A stretch of DNA of 64,000 bases from NCBI GenBank assembly GCA_947568835.1, contig OX387604.1:24023076-24087075 (forward strand), written 5' to 3'. Of this stretch, positions 23,091 through 37,887 are shown one piece after another. Origin of the DNA: Protonemura montana (lineage: Eukaryota > Arthropoda > Insecta > Plecoptera > Nemouridae). The translations under genes were made by a program, and so were the position numbers. Within the stretch, counting starts at the first letter, position 1. Each line of letters begins with the position of its first letter. Below the pieces are notes generated by a model. It saw nothing but the letters and a program-made list of their open reading frames with translations. It had not been told where the DNA came from and searched no databases.

Positions 23091-24318
23091 TAATAAACGG
23101 AACAAAATCATAGCTGATTAAATCAATGGCCACAGCCCACATTATTCTACAAGCATAAACTTTCGCACTCTTTCAAATAGTTGCAAATTATGGCAAATGA
23201 TTGCAAATAATTGACCCTTCAGGGATTGACTGATTCGCCACTTTGCGAGGCGTACATTTTTAAGTTTGTGCATTTTTTAGTTTTGAAACTTTTATTAAGA
23301 TGAAAATATAAATTATAGAATTCCTTTACTGACGGCAGCCTGAAAATTAAACTTAGCTCCCCAAGAATATGTTTAAACACTTTAAGAAATAAGTATTATG
23401 GAGGTGTGTTTAAAACATATTGTGAGTTTGGTCAATCAGCAATATATATAATCTATTATTTTATTATTATTATTTACATCTATGATAAAAAATCAAGCCT
23501 TCAGTGACCAATAATTATGCCAAGCCTGCAATGCAAACAATTTTTCTGTCCACGATGATTATAACAAAGCATGAAATCAAATAATTGCTGCAACCGCTAG
23601 GAGTACAAAGCCTAAACGTCCTTGTTTTTTTGTCCATTGTGTATTGATACAGATAAATTTCATACAATAATATCTGGTTTCAAATGATGTCACCTGATAT
23701 ATTGTCAGTCGATGTTGGGATTCAGGTTTGACTAAATTCAGGTTATAGTGATATTATATTTAGTTGCACATTTATCTCTGGAGAAATGTGTTTCGTTGCT
23801 CTCACGTGGAACGATTGGAACTAGTTGCAGTTCTGTTGATGGGGATTGCATCGTCTCGAGCTTCTATTTCTGGGGGATCCAGGAAACAAATTTCCTTTTT
23901 TTATTCTTTAATTGGAGTTGGTAAGAATTTTTTCAGCAACTAAAAAAATATTTTAATGCACATTTTCCGGAAAATTCATTCTAAAAATATGTGTATAAAA
24001 ATTGCAGACAACTAATAAAAGAGGTTTTTCAAAGTGGTTGACTCGAGTATTTTTTTATATGAAGTGTGGAAATGTTAACAGATAGAAGAAATTTGTAATT
24101 CACAGCTGCTGCAAACACTTCGATTTTTTTTTAATCACCGGAAAACGCCATGAACAGGCTCCTGTACAACGCGTGTAACTAAAAAACCAATTAATATTTT
24201 TGATTTTGAAACGCGTCAATCTGTTGCCAAAAGTGTGATGAGTCGTCTAGTTTTCGTTTTGTCGCGATCGGACAAGTGGTTTGGCCGATTAGTTGTATCC
24301 AGGAAACCTAGAGATAGA

Positions 24319-24847
24319 CCTGAGTAAGCTCCCACTCCTATAGACTTGAGTAAGCTCTCACTCCAATAGACCTGAGTAAGCTCACACTCCTATAGACTTG
24401 AGTAAGCTCTCACTCTAATAGACCTGAGTAAGCTCTCATGCAATAAACCTGAGTGAGCTCCCACTCCAAAAGACTTGAGTAAGCTCCCGCTCCAATAGAC
24501 CTGAGTAAGCTCCCACTCCAATATACCTGAGTAAGCTCCCACTCCAATATACCTGAGTAAGCTCTCATGCAATACACCTGGGTAAGCTCCCACTCCAATA
24601 GACTTGAGTAAGCTCCCGCTCCAATAGACCTGAGTAAGCTCCCATCCAATACACCTGAGTAAGCTTCCATCCAATACACCTGAGTAAGCTTCCATCCAAT
24701 ATACCTGAGTAAGCTTCCATCCAATATACCTGAGTGAGCTCCCACTCCAATATACCTGAGTAAGCAACTTCTCCAATAGACCTGATTAAGCTTCCATCCA
24801 ATATACCTGAGTAAGCACCTACTCCAATATACCTGAGTAAGCACCCA
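24319..24847. repeat. 25/26-bp minisatellite, about 20 units
   Basis: The unit begins CCTGAGTAAGCT and ends CAATATA or CAATAGA. The middle reads CCCACTC, CTCATG, TCCATC or CCCGCTC, giving at least four unit subtypes with 25 or 26 bp. Subtype blocks are ordered, for example four TCCATC units in a row at about 24645-24730. The minus-strand frames across it are repeat products. Confidence 0.96.
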
Positions 24848-27800
24848 ATTGAACAGCCTTAATTTTAGACCATATTCAAATGTCCCATGCTTTAACCATG
24901 TCAACTGTTCAACCTAGACATGTTCTGGAGGTGTTTGGGTGAAATTACAAACAATGGTTATAAGAGGATAGAGAAGAGATCAGTATACTGGTGTGCTTGC
25001 AGGATTTATTGCTTTAAAAATTCGGTTGGTTTTACTTTCAAAGTTAATTTTATCCGCATGTAAAAAAATCAAGATTTTTTTATTTTATAAAACATTTAAA
25101 CAGTTTATTTTAGGAAAGTGCTAAATATTTACAGGAGTGCCGAAAACATGACATTTTTTACAAATATCAACAACAATTATTTACTGAGGCTGGTGCTGAC
25201 AAAATCGTAAAAATCTTTCTACCAAAATATTTTGCTTGCTATCAATAACCAAATTGTGAAGGCGTTGTGGTTGCAACTGTAAATACCTGCTTTGCAATCT
25301 TATAGTTAATACCTACAGGTACTTTAGACAAGAAATCAGCTTGACGAAATAACTTCCCCCCACCCCACCTCTCGGTTCCTTAGAGTCGTAACCCTGCTCC
25401 AGTGAAACCTCTCGCTAGCAAGGTGTGCTTTCCTTTTAATGCCTTAACATTCCCGCTAAAAATAGTAAAACCACTATAATTTAAATAATTCACGCGCGTG
25501 GCTTGTTTATGGTTAGTACTGTACTTTATCTGCTGCGAGGGCTGCAGTCTTGCCAGGGGAAACGAGAATGAGATGTTGGGGGGTGGAGGGAAGGGGCAAG
25601 TGAGTTATGTGTGTATGACGGTATAGCATGTCGCAGAACATATGTAACAAATGCTCGTTTTCAGTTGCAGTTCACGCGAACACTTTCTTGCTCTGTGATT
25701 TATAAGTCATTCAAATCGTAATGCACTCGCCGGCCCACCCCACCCTCACAGCTGTAATTTTAAATGTCCATTTTCATTCTCCACATTCTTGCGTAAACAT
25801 TGTAGAGGTATTTTCACGAAAATTCCCAGGAAACTTAGTACCCGTTCTATGATTTACGGGCTTTTGAATGGAATAGAACGGAATGGAATGACAAATACGA
25901 CAAGGTATGCAAAATTGCGGTACCTACATATGCACCGATAATCGTTTACGCTTGCTGTATAGACAACCCACAACACCTGTACATATGGCAAAGAGAAAAC
26001 GCTCAACATTGTCGTCATGATATTATCTAGCGGCACGCTAAGCCGTTGTGAACCCAGTGTAGGTACCTGATACCTCAATTCTCAAAAGGACCGTTCACTC
26101 CATTAATTATTACTGGTCGACATTGTTTCAATGCCCTCCGATGTATTACCTAGCGGCCATACTAGTGAGTAGCGACCACTGAATATAGATTGCTCACTAT
26201 TCCCTGTAATCGAGTTATGCATGCATTATCTTTGCAATGGCACCCAGATAGGAGATTCACTAATTGCCATTGTGTTACCAATGCTATAGTTTCATAAATC
26301 GGAATGATTAGTTCAACTCTTGGATGAGTTGGCTACCCGCCCTGGCGAACCCCTCAACGGTTCCCTAGGGCTAACAGTGCAGCGCGAGAGCAGAATTCAG
26401 GATATTGGCGAACGAAAAAAATTACACTGACATGCAATTTCCCCCGTGGCATTTGTATCGCATCCTCTACTCAGCGTTCGGTGTAAAGACCATGCGGATG
26501 CTGTATTTGCTGCATTTTCAACGGACATAGATGTACGGATTCCGTCGAGGCGGACCCACCTATCGTACTGTCATGTGTTAAGTACCACACCACGTGACTG
26601 CATCGAACTGTTTGCATGTAAGGGCTTAAGGGCCTGCATCAAGCTTACCTAACAACTGCATTAGAGACACAACAATGCTATTAAAGCCATTAGCATAATG
26701 CTGTCGGTGCATTTTCAACTGGCATTAACATACATAAACGGCATTTCTGGTCGACCATATAGTCGCATAGTGGTTATATTCTCCGTGCTACTTGATACGG
26801 GCAAGAAATAGAACCATTTTCTTTCTGGTCAGACTAAATTGGTTGGTGTCTTACAAACGTTGAAGCAATTATGACTCTACCGTAATCGTGCACGACACTG
26901 CAAAATGATGGTCAATTTCTTGACAGTCATGCAGCTAATTGAAGCACATGCCAATCACAATCGCTTAATCCTATCACCAACGCAGTAGAAATTTGCTCGT
27001 ATTTACTTTGGCACTCTTCTAACCCGTTAAAAGCCTAACTAATGCCTTGGTCCAATCAGTAATCAAGGAAAGGGCTTAGCAAGCCTACGAGCCCGACTTC
27101 AATGGGCTTAGCGGAAGCAGTTCCATGCACTGGCCAGAGAGCTAGACTAGGTTAGGAAAATCAATTCCTAGTGAATAACTTAACTGGCCATCACACTTAT
27201 TCCGTTTGTTTCGCATTCTTGCATTACCTTACAGTCTAGATTTCAGCGCACTTGAACTTTCCCCTGATCTCGCGATACTTGAAGCCTGATCGGTAAGGTC
27301 TACGTGAAGAATTATGGATTTTATGCTAAGCCGAGTTAAAAGAAAGGAAATAATGTCAACAATGATGATCGGTTTGATTAAAAGCACACAGCTCTGATAC
27401 AGTGTGTATATCTGTATATATAATCAATAACTAGGTTTCTAAGCCGCCATAATCTCCGAAATGCTTTTGGCGAAAACTCCATCTGGTTTCTCGAAAGTTA
27501 ATCCGCTTTGATTTCCAGCAGAGAGCAGCAGCACAGGCTTACTCTTGTGAGATGACGCCAGCTAGAAAATATCAGCTAAGTAAAGAGGATCACGAAGAGT
27601 TTGCCAGGCGGGATACATTGACTCGCTGGCAAGGTTTGCGCGGCTTCTCTCAGACTCCAAATTGAAATCAGATGATGATACTGGCAAATGGAGATTTCTC
27701 CCTACAAGCCTACAAGCTAAAAACAGTCGGGCAAATTGCCGATTGCCACGCTTCGAAATTCAAATCCTCGTGATGCTGAATTCTCAATGCGTTATTTAAA

Positions 27801-29225
27801 TGTCAGGAAATTGTCGCCAGTTGTGTTAAAGTGATTGGTCACGTAGGCTTCTCACATGTATTCTGAATGTGGTGTAAGGCTTCCCAAGAAACTTTCTGGA
27901 TGTGAAAAGAGGAGGGAAGGGGAAAGCAAGAGAGTCGAGAGTTATACTCCCTCTTCTTTCTGGAAGTAAAGAAGATTAAACCTTCCTCAGCCCCTAAGAC
28001 TGAGCCAAGCCAAGATTGGAAGGGTGACCAAACACAACTGTGTGTGCATAATTTAACAGAGCACAAAGAAGCAAATGAAATTACGCAGAACCCTGTTCTT
28101 GACGTGAACTAAATCATTTGAACTGTTACAGCTAGCCTTGATGTTAAGACAGATTAACTCACTGTCCAGATATCTTCTGGACATCCTCCTGGGAAACCAT
28201 TCTCACTTATTTAAACATATTTTCAGTGCGGTTTCACTACCTACGTTTTGGAATTCGAGACAAATTTCCTATGTTCACATTCGCTAATTGAGTTTACTTT
28301 TTGTGGCACCCCTTGTGTCGATAGCGTATGTGTTCAATGTGTACGATGCTTTCATCACGTGGTAGCATTGAAGGCAAAGAGTGCAACGATAGGAGCGAGC
28401 TCTGATACGGAAACTCGCCTGCTCAGCTACTCAAGGACGGATTTGTCCAAAGCTTGAAATTGCATCGTTCCCCTTTGGTAGGTAATTCAAAAATTGCCCT
28501 TTGAAGCCGTTATTTTTGCATTATATTAGATCATGCCTCCCTCCCTCCCCCACTCCCGTTAAACAATTTAAAGATATTTTCAAATAGAGCCTGTGTTTTG
28601 ATGTTGTTCACCCTTGATAACAATTCGTTACAAGGCCCCGAAAGCAGATTAGGATGTAGCAGGAAACTGTCAACTATTCAATGCACCTTACAGGTATTTC
28701 GAGCAGCACCACGCTGTACGCGTCACATCTCATACCTCCCACGGAGAGCGGATGCAAGTATCAACACAAACAAGCAATTAGGAACACGACGCATTCCTAG
28801 GGATTCCAGGAGTAGTCTCCCTACTTGATTCCCGACTTTAATCCCGGCTCGATCCAGTCTCCGGCGCGCGTTAGGTTTCTCGCTGCAGCAGATTTGATTA
28901 GAGAAGGCGCATCTACAGGAAATGCCGTGGATCTCACACACCATGGATGAATCAACGTATCAATTTCATCGCAATCAGCGCACGATTCACTGAATTGCAT
29001 CTGTATCTCTCTTTCAGATATCAAATATGAATATGAGAAATTCCAATGGATGTAATACGCCTGCATGGCTTGATTTCAAATTTGAATCTCGATTCCATAC
29101 CAATTTTGAAGTTTCATAATGAATTGAATCGAAGTTTTCTAGTCTTGAGATTATTTTTCAGGTAGTGTTTTTCTCGAGAAATCTGACGAAGCATGTTTGA
29201 CTGGGGAGAATTCAAAGTGTGCGCT

Positions 29226-29249
29226 CCCCCCCCCCCCCCCCCCCCCCCC
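29226..29249. repeat. Poly-C run, 24 nt
   Basis: Twenty-four consecutive C on the plus strand, followed by ACACCCAGCC. Confidence 0.95.
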
Positions 29250-29315
29250 ACACCCAGCCTCACGCCAAGATGATAGCTCCAGCCAGAGTGCTTGGAAGCT
29301 TGGAAACTTTCAACT

Positions 29316-29490
29316 AATCGATAAATTGGCTTTCGATATATCGCATTTGATCGATAGCTCGCGCCGTAAAATATGAAACCCAAACTGCGATAAATTATCT
29401 GCCGAGCGTCTGAAAGCTTTATCACTGCTATAATCGATACGTGAAACGCGGAACTTGATACAGAAATCGATTAATTTGTAACTCGATAAA
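29316..29490. promoter_or_regulatory. Cluster of ATCGAT/TCGATA motifs
   Basis: Within 175 bp I count AATCGATA (29316), TTCGATATATCG (29332), GATCGATA (29349), AATCGATA (29432), AATCGATT (29465) and CTCGATAA (29482). In insects such sites (DRE, TATCGATA) bind DREF/BEAF-type factors. Relevance here is inference only. Confidence 0.3.
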
Positions 29491-32400
29491 TAGTAAGACT
29501 TTGCGGTTTGCCAAGTTCGTTTTTGCGTTTTGTGTGGTGAAGCAATGCCATACGCGACCACTTTCTTGACCTTTTGGTATCGAGAAAAAATCCCAAGGAA
29601 ATCCACTTGTAGAATAAGATGAGATAGCAGCGGGACCGACCGGCCCTCGGTCACATACTTTAAGCGATGGAATTCGAGAAGGTTTGGTAACACAATAAGG
29701 AAGTATGGGTTTGATCTGTGCCTTGATTGCATCTAGATCATTCTGAGCTGTGAATTCGCTAACAAAAAGGGTAGGCATTGCACTACAAAATTGAGAGGCA
29801 ATGTGATAGAAATTCCTGTGAAGACTAAACATACCACCTATTAGAGGGATGAGCTGCGTCTTTGAAACATCCGATACCACATGCTATAAAGACATCACCT
29901 TATCAACACGTAATTAATGTCTCCTTTTAGAGCGATGATTGACGCGTACTCCTCTTTGTTTGACGCAAATGAAGCGGGTAATTGTATTCCTTCAGCTGTG
30001 TAATTACACGTGACAAAGGAATTTTTATTATTTTCAAAAGAGACATAGCATCTGATATATTTACATCAGTCTGCCAGGAAATAATCACAATTATCTACCT
30101 TTATCTGCAGAGACAGCGTTCCCTTGATGTCGCTGAAAGTTGTAGCATTATTGGAGAATAATCACTTCTGTCTCTTGTACGAGAAAAATATAACGGTGAC
30201 ATTTTCTTACAAAAGCACGCTTATTAAAATGATATTACGTGTGTATCTATAACCCGTGATTTGATGCAATTTCTATCTATAATCCACGATCTGATGCAAT
30301 TTCAATTCACTAGACAGGAGTTTTATTGCAATGTGTCCTTTCTAACGAGGTGCCAAGCGAGTATTACGCTGAACTCTAGTTTGTGCCTTTCATCCCAAAG
30401 AGTGAGGAATAGTAACTTGGAACTTATCTATAAGATTGCTTCGCTTTATCAAAGGCAGAAAGAAAACGGCAGAAAGAAAAGCGGCGCGTGCACCCCAAAA
30501 TTCAGTGCCGTTCCGCCGTTTCGGGGCCGTACTGGGCAAACCATTTGACTCAGTGGCAAAAAAAAATATGTCATTTTCCAAAATAATTTGTTGTATTGAC
30601 ATAGAATTACTCTATGGCCAATCCACTACAGAGACATTTTGACGACATCTCAAAAATGTCATTCAAATCGGTTGAACAGTTTGGTTAGTTGTTTGGTTAG
30701 TTGTGGTTAGCAGGTTGGTTAGTTGGTTGGCTGAAGTCTTACTTAAATTACAGTTCGTTCGTTCGCAACTCTCACCCAACAACTCATATTTTGTGCTGAT
30801 TAGTCTAGTCTTGAGGTATTGTCACATTGCTCCTCATGTTTATGATGGAAGCAAACGAAAATCAACTTAAAAAAGCGGAATTACTCGAGCCCTGTGATAA
30901 ATGTGTGGAACTGAACACCAAGGGTTACCTAAAAAGAGTACATGAGGAGCGCAGTCCCTAATCACCAAGCTTCCAAGCCACGTGTTACTTGATTAGGTAA
31001 TTAAGAACCTGCTCTGATGAAAGCATTATTACACCCTTCTTTGATGGTCGTCCCGTCACTAGATCCTTCTCTCTCTATTTCTCTCTCTCCTGTCACACTA
31101 TATGGTACAGGTGACGGGGTTGGATTAGGGTTTCACGGTTTCCACTGCTTGATTAGTATATATGTACGAGGACAGCAGATTCCTTACATTTGTGAAGCAA
31201 TACAAAGTTTTCAATATCCTTTAGCTCTCAGTAAAAATATCTATCTTAACCGTTGCTCTTGTGGTTTAGCAGTCTTCCTTACACTTATGCGAGTTGAGGT
31301 CCATGTGGTCAGAGGTTAAACCCTTAAATATAATTCTAATCTTAAAAAAAATTGTGTTTAAGAAAGAGTTTTATTGCTACTTTTTTCATTTTGATATTTA
31401 AAAAAAACTCAGATGTAGATATAATATGTGGTGATGTGAATACCTTTTGTGACGGCACCATACTTCGAATAAAAAAATAATTGAAGAAACTATGAACATG
31501 GCATTTACTAATGCACTGTTCTTGTTTAGATTTTTGCGAAGAGATCTAGACCCCATGTCTGACCGTGTTAGTACCTGCATCCCGTTATTTCTGCTAGAAG
31601 CCGCGTTGCTGATTGTCAATATGATGGTTACCGCTTGAATGACGACAAGGAGCAACAGTTGCACTTGAATGCGGACCACGCGATATCAATAATAAAATAC
31701 TCAAGGTAAAAAACTTTGAAGTTTGGTAGAACGGCTACCTGACGTTCGAAGACTTTCATTTCACGTTCGTTAGAATCTGATCAGATTCCCACCCAATCTT
31801 ATCAACTAATTTGAAAAATTCGTTAAATCGAAGGAGTGTTTATTAAATATAGGTGATGCATGCATTAACTTGTTGTCTGCCTGGAATATCAATTGTACTC
31901 AAACCATTAAAAGCTGTTATCACTGATTATAAGCGTTATCAACATTAAGATGAGACCATTAACTACTCTGCAGAATACTAATTGTGTTAGTTAGATGAGT
32001 TATCGGGCCATTTTATTAATGGACTCGCCATTGGTTTAGAGGTTAATGTTTGAAGACAGCTGTGTGGTCGCCCATTAATCTGCTGGACTTCACCATTGTT
32101 CGTACGGGCTAATGTTGTAAAACATTGAACGGGTGCGGTGGTTAACATGTGCCGTTAGACTGTCACATATCAAAGAACTTGATGAAAATCTTCAGCGATG
32201 TTTCTGTAGAACATTTCAATGCATATTTGCAGCTATTTTCCGTCATATAGGGCAACTCATACTTGTGATCGACTAATTATTTCTAAATGGCGGGACTTGT
32301 GGGCTAGTTCTTGTCATTTCATGGAACGCGAATCTCTTGATGAACCGCCTGCGGCCTTGGAACTTCTTTATTGAAAAGTTCTGACCTTGACATACCTACT

Positions 32401-32987
32401 GCTGGCAGACGCTCTAATCTCTTTGAAAGCTGACAAACTAATTGCTTGGGTATATCTTTCTTTGTACGTATATTAGCTTTCCAGCGTTAGGTCGGTGGTT
32501 TTACTCCTTGTTCGGTCTCCTGTAGCAAGATATAGAGAAGAGATGTTGCGCAGGGAAAATTGTCATCACTCTGTTCACTGCGCTCAAGGTTGTACGCTCC
32601 TACTTCTTGGTTTTAACTGAAATGTGGGATCTCTTTGTTCTACGCAGGGCTTCTTAAAAAGGTATAAATGAGTCTCATGCTTCAGAATCTTAATTAACAG
32701 TTCCTTATCTGTTAAATTATTATTAAAAGGCATTCTGTTGACGATAACTTTCATAATTTGCAAGTCATCATAATATGAGGTTCCAGACATGAAAAACACT
32801 TTTGTTTTGACTTTAAAGATGACTAATGTTTTCATTCTTGAATATAATTTCTCAACATTGCAAATTTTTATTGCTTCTACTATAAAGATTTTTGAATGTA
32901 AATAGACTTTCGAGAAATGTAATTGATTTTTGTAAATGTTCGGTTTCTTTCAACGCAATTTTATTGTGATGGCTTTTTCAAAGACTT

Positions 32988-33293
32988 AGCATGGTATTCT
33001 AAGCCTACAGCTAGCATGGTGTTCTCAGCCTACAGCTAGCATGGTGTTCTCAGCCTACAGCTAGCATGGTATTCTAAGCGTACAGCTAGCATGGTATTCT
33101 AAGCGTACAGCTAGCATGGTAAACTAAGCCTACAGCTAGCATGGTATTCTAAGCGTACAGCTAGCATGGTATTCTAAGCCTACAGCTAGCATGGTATTCT
33201 AAGCGTACAGCTAGCATGGTATTCTAAGCGTACAGCTAGCATGGTATTCTAAGCGTACAGCTAGCATGGTAAACTAAGCCTACAGCTAGCATG
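32988..33293. repeat. 25-bp minisatellite with GCTAGC palindrome, about 12 units
   Basis: The unit starts GCATGGTATTCTAAGC and ends TACAGCTA. Variants are GTGTTCTC, GTATTCTA and GTAAACTA in the middle and AAGCG or AAGCC after it. The unit junction forms the palindrome GCTAGC every 25 bp. Confidence 0.96.
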
Positions 33294-36200
33294 CAAGGCT
33301 ATAGCATTCATGTGAATTTGTACGCCGAGAAAAAGCGATGTAGGTAAATTCAAATTTGTAATGGTATGTCAAAATGGGACTACACTCGATGGTGAAAAAA
33401 CGCAAGCCTTTTTGAATATCACTTTAATGATCTCATCCCAATTGTTTTACGATGTAGGAAAAACTGTATTATTATAAAGAAGAGAGAAACAATGTCGCCT
33501 GGAAGACCCCGGTTCCGGTTCCCTTTTACTTCGCTCGGCCGCCGAATCTATTGTCTTCTCGACATTACGTAGTCCGAATGCTACAGCAGAGATCTGCATT
33601 GGAGACAAACTGAACACTGACAAACGCAGAGCAGAATTGAAACTCCCACAATTTGCCACCTCCATAGGCTGAGCTCCTAATAAGTAATTTTGATATGCAT
33701 TTCACAGGCAGAAAGGGGTATGAAAGGGTAGAAAGTGGTATGAATTCTCTCTATTTTTACTTTGAATTGACATACTGACTAGCCCAGAACACGTTAGAAC
33801 ACAAACAACTAGTAATTACCACCGTTATTCAATATTGAAATTCCAATGTGTACAAGGGAGTTTCCCGCAAACAAATGTACAAGCAATAATTAAATGTTAT
33901 AGATATTGTACATTTCAATTCCAGTGCATTCGAGTCCATGAAAAGGGATGAAAAAAAAACTAACGTAGACCCTTTATAAACCGCCATTAACACTTGATAT
34001 ACTATTGCAAAAAATTGAACAATTCCAAAATAATTAATCGGCTGCGTAAATATAGACTTGGCCGCTAGTAATAGTTATAAGTCGGTAACAATGCGAGTTA
34101 AAACTTCCCAGGAAGAGATTGGCGCAGCTCATTTTCTCATTTTGGAGCGTACTTCTAGCCAGAGGGGGATTCAAGTGCATCATTCTCTTATTAAGCGGTA
34201 TTAGTGCTAGGCAGACACAAGCCATCGGTCGCCATGTTGGTTTCATGAAGGAACTTTGATGAAAGGTAGCTCTTGGAGAGGCGGCGGGTGTTCGGCTACA
34301 CAGGAATCGAGGCCTGCCTAGACGCTCGTTTATAGATGAAACTCGAGCAAGTGATGAAAAGCTAATTAGTAATTAGACAAACACGTGTACAGTGACAGGC
34401 AAAAGCTGTGCGCGTGAATATGATAGCGTTGCGGACGACGTAGGGAGCAGCAAAGGGTTCGTCGTAGGGGTTTGTGTCGTGAAGAGTGGGAGAGGGGGGT
34501 CGACCGTGTGATTAGCATTATGTTTTAGCGTAAACTGGCATCCGATATGTTTAATGAAATGCTACCTGACAAGTGTCAAACAAAATACTAATTTGTGGAG
34601 GAACGAAAGCATTTATTTATTACAAGTGGTTGGTATGAATTTTGTTGCAGAGCGTGATGTAAAACTAGTCTGATTAAAATTCTAATAGCTGTTCACCGAA
34701 ACAGAGTCTGAGGGTCCGCTAATTTGATTAAGAAAACCAACAGAGTGAGATGAACGCTGTATGGTACCTGCTCATTCAATGTACGATGGTTTTTCTGTTG
34801 ATTAACCGCGATAAATGCGGTGTACGCAGTGGTTTTGTCAGTTAATGAAGCACCATGTTGATTGTTGGTGTGATGAACATCACTTTAATTCGTTTCAGTC
34901 TATGAAAATGTTTTGAAACTGAGATTGTTTGATGATCTCCTGTTCTTCTGCACCAGGTAGCGCTAAATTATCTTCACCTTTTATATTGAGAGGTGATTAT
35001 TTTTTCACGAGAGCGAGCTTTGACGCTTTCTATCAAAATCGTTTCTTAGGGCGATTAATTATTTGAACTGTAGAGTTGCTTCATTTTGAATGTTATTTCC
35101 GCATTTTAGAAGCGAGTTTCTATCACTAGAAGAGTTATTATTTCCGACCAACTCGAGATGTAGTGACTCGAGAATCCATGATGAACATTCTAGCACATTC
35201 AGGTCGTTATCTTCTCAGGTCGTGTTGCATTTTGGTTCGTGTTTCTTTTGCGTTGTCTTATTGTCTTAACACTGCTAGCATTTTACACTCCAGGTAATGC
35301 TTATTTATTTCTGGATGGATAACTTCTAGTGCTAATTATTGCTGCACATTACGGACATGATACGCGAGTCGTGAACCAATTTGGAGGTGTGATACAGCTA
35401 ACCGCTGCGCTATAAATTCATATTCCACGCACTTCTCAACTAAATTAGATTTTCGCTATCATTCCAGGAAGGAAAATGAAAGAACAAAACATGATTTACT
35501 GAAATGTGCAAGTTTTATACGTGGCTATAATACGTTCTGTTTTATATACTTAAATCATCAGCAAGAAAAGAAGAACATTTGTGAAAGACTAAAAAGCATG
35601 GTTAACGATAAACTTAGAAGACACTTTAATTAGAAAAATATGTCTTAATAAAATGTAAATTTTCTTGTGACAGTATTAGAAAGAAGGGTAAGATTAAGTG
35701 GTTAGCTTTTGAGGTGACTTTCCTTAGGTTAGATAGAAGTGAATTTGTAAGGTGGGATGTAAGTTGCCTCGGAAAGAGCAATTTCAAAGTGACAGGCTTA
35801 GGATTATTTTTGTTTAAGCCCGTAAGAAAATGTACACATTCTCGTCATGGCAAATATCTCGTTATATCAGAGAGAGGTTTTCGGGGTTCTCGCCCCTCCC
35901 TCTTTGCGAGTGACGTTTTCGTGTCGTTAGTCGGGGTCCAAGCGAATGAAAACGTCAGCGTCACTGAAAACAAAAGCTCCACGGAACGTTTCTAACCCTG
36001 CATGCACTAGCGAATCGCAAATATCAAACAACAATATTAGCCGGTGCTTTGAAATTATCGCTGCTTGCTGTACAATAAATTTGTTATCATCAACTCCCAA
36101 CTTATTGATTGAGCAAACACAAAACTCTGTTTACCCAAGTTTTAATCTAATTAGAATCCATTGTACACACATCACTAGTATGACTGAAGAGACCTGCCAT

Positions 36201-37235
36201 CCGTATGTTTGGATAAACCATCTTATAGCAACTAGGATATATATATATTATATATCTAATATAATACAATATGGTAACTGAATATTGTTTCAACTCATCC
36301 GCAAGTAATTTGAAAACAACCACGTTTTAATGCAACGAATACGTCTGAGCTAAAATCCAGTTCTGTTTCCAGTACAGGCGAACTCCGATTCGTTTTGAAA
36401 TAACGAGACCTTGTCTTCATTTCAGATTATAGAAAGATTGAAACTTTATTTCCACACCGAAACACAGTTGTATATCAAACCTCGTATTTTTCATCAATTA
36501 CTCGTTTGCTCAGTGGACATCGACTTATTTTTGATTTGAACCTTTTTTTTTGTATTTGCACTAAGTCCTGATACCTCAGAATTCGGTCCCAAATGCGAGT
36601 ATGAAATAACTAGCCGGTTGATGGAATTAAAAAAAAAAAAACGCAATATTGAAACAGGTTTGTCTGACTCCGGCAGTCCGCTATCTACGAATCATCTGTA
36701 TTTCATTATCATGAGCGCAGACATAAACCAAAACTCTTTGCTACTGTCAAGAAAGGGTATGTATTTTATTTAACAATCAGTTTATGCTAGATACATTAGT
36801 TACAAGATGTTGTCTACCCATACTGCTAATGCACATCAGTCGCGAGTGCTTCTTTGAGAGGTAGAGCAAGATTTGGAAAGAACTAGAATCAGATGACAAC
36901 GAATATAGTGGGTGAAGTTTTTTTCACTTCAAAAAACGGGCTGGCCATTTAACTATCGCGGCCTGAACCCGGCTAATGAATATAGAAAACTAAAACTTTA
37001 ACAAACGAGAATATTTGAAGACAGTACTAACTACCAATGTCTTCAAGCTCCAGTGAATTGGGTTCAACTCTTTGTCACTGCTGGATTTACTCAATTTATT
37101 GGCGATTCCATTACAAAATTTGCTTCAGCGTCAATACCAAATGTACTGAGTTCTTAAATGAGGGCGATTTGTCTATATGACCTCTTTTGCAAGTCTCTAC
37201 GCCAAGCGACCAAGCCGCGATAGAGATAAACCATT

Positions 37236-37305
37236 TTACAATATACAATATACATTGTAAAATCTACAATGTACAATCAACAGTCTAAAATCTAAAATCT
37301 AGAAT
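37236..37305. repeat. Degenerate low-complexity ACAAT/TCTAAAA repeats
   Basis: Short steps ACAATATAC, ACAATGTAC and TCTAAAA follow one another, with near-palindromic ACAATATACATTGT. Probably an eroded simple repeat. Confidence 0.6.
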
Positions 37306-37600
37306 CTTGCAGGTGCATGCGCGGTTGTGAAATGAATTATTACCAACGTACTTTCGAATTTTCATAATAACCTTTCACCGACGACACTTCTTCATCTAGA
37401 ATGATAACACTTCTCCTCTGAATGTAATTAATATCGTTCTCAGAGTCACATCTTTCGTATAAGCTAAGACGACATGCTAATTAAATGGGTCTTGTTAATT
37501 AATCAAAGATAGTAGACAATCGGGTGAGGGGACCGTAGCTGGATTAATAATGTCAAGTGTATTCGTGCCTCTAGGAGTTTGAAATGCAAGGGAGTCTATG

Positions 37601-37681
37601 CGACTATAACGACTATAACGATTATAACGACTATAATGACTATAACGACTATAGTGACTATAATGACTATAATGACTATAG
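37601..37681. repeat. 9-bp minisatellite, 9 units
   Basis: Units CGACTATAA, TGACTATAA and TGACTATAG. Nine copies in phase, giving a spurious YNDYNDYND frame. Confidence 0.93.
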
Positions 37682-37887
37682 TAAGTTTAGTGACAGAAAT
37701 GACTGGAAAAATAAAACTCTCATAATAATGTTCAACTCTGATAGCCATTTTCACGAAAAAAACACGACTTTAATTTCAAAAACGACTAAAACGGGGGTAG
37801 CGATTTTGTTGTGTAAAATGATGTATTCGAATGGTTTGCCAGCGTTTAAAAACCGTGTCCTTCTAAGTGCCACTAACAACTTAATCG

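Noticed and set aside
29310-29880. Two overlapping minus frames of 140 and 150 codons in the Tmtc2 intron
   Set aside because: The longer begins with GTG after a TAG, the two overlap in different frames, and neither shows a known domain. Frames of this length are expected by chance in a window this size.
31398-31679. Minus frame beginning with a signal-peptide-like stretch (VRIQVQLLLLVVIQAVTII), like a secreted peptide precursor
   Set aside because: The first codon is GTG, an in-frame stop lies three codons upstream and no acceptor lies between, so it has no valid start.
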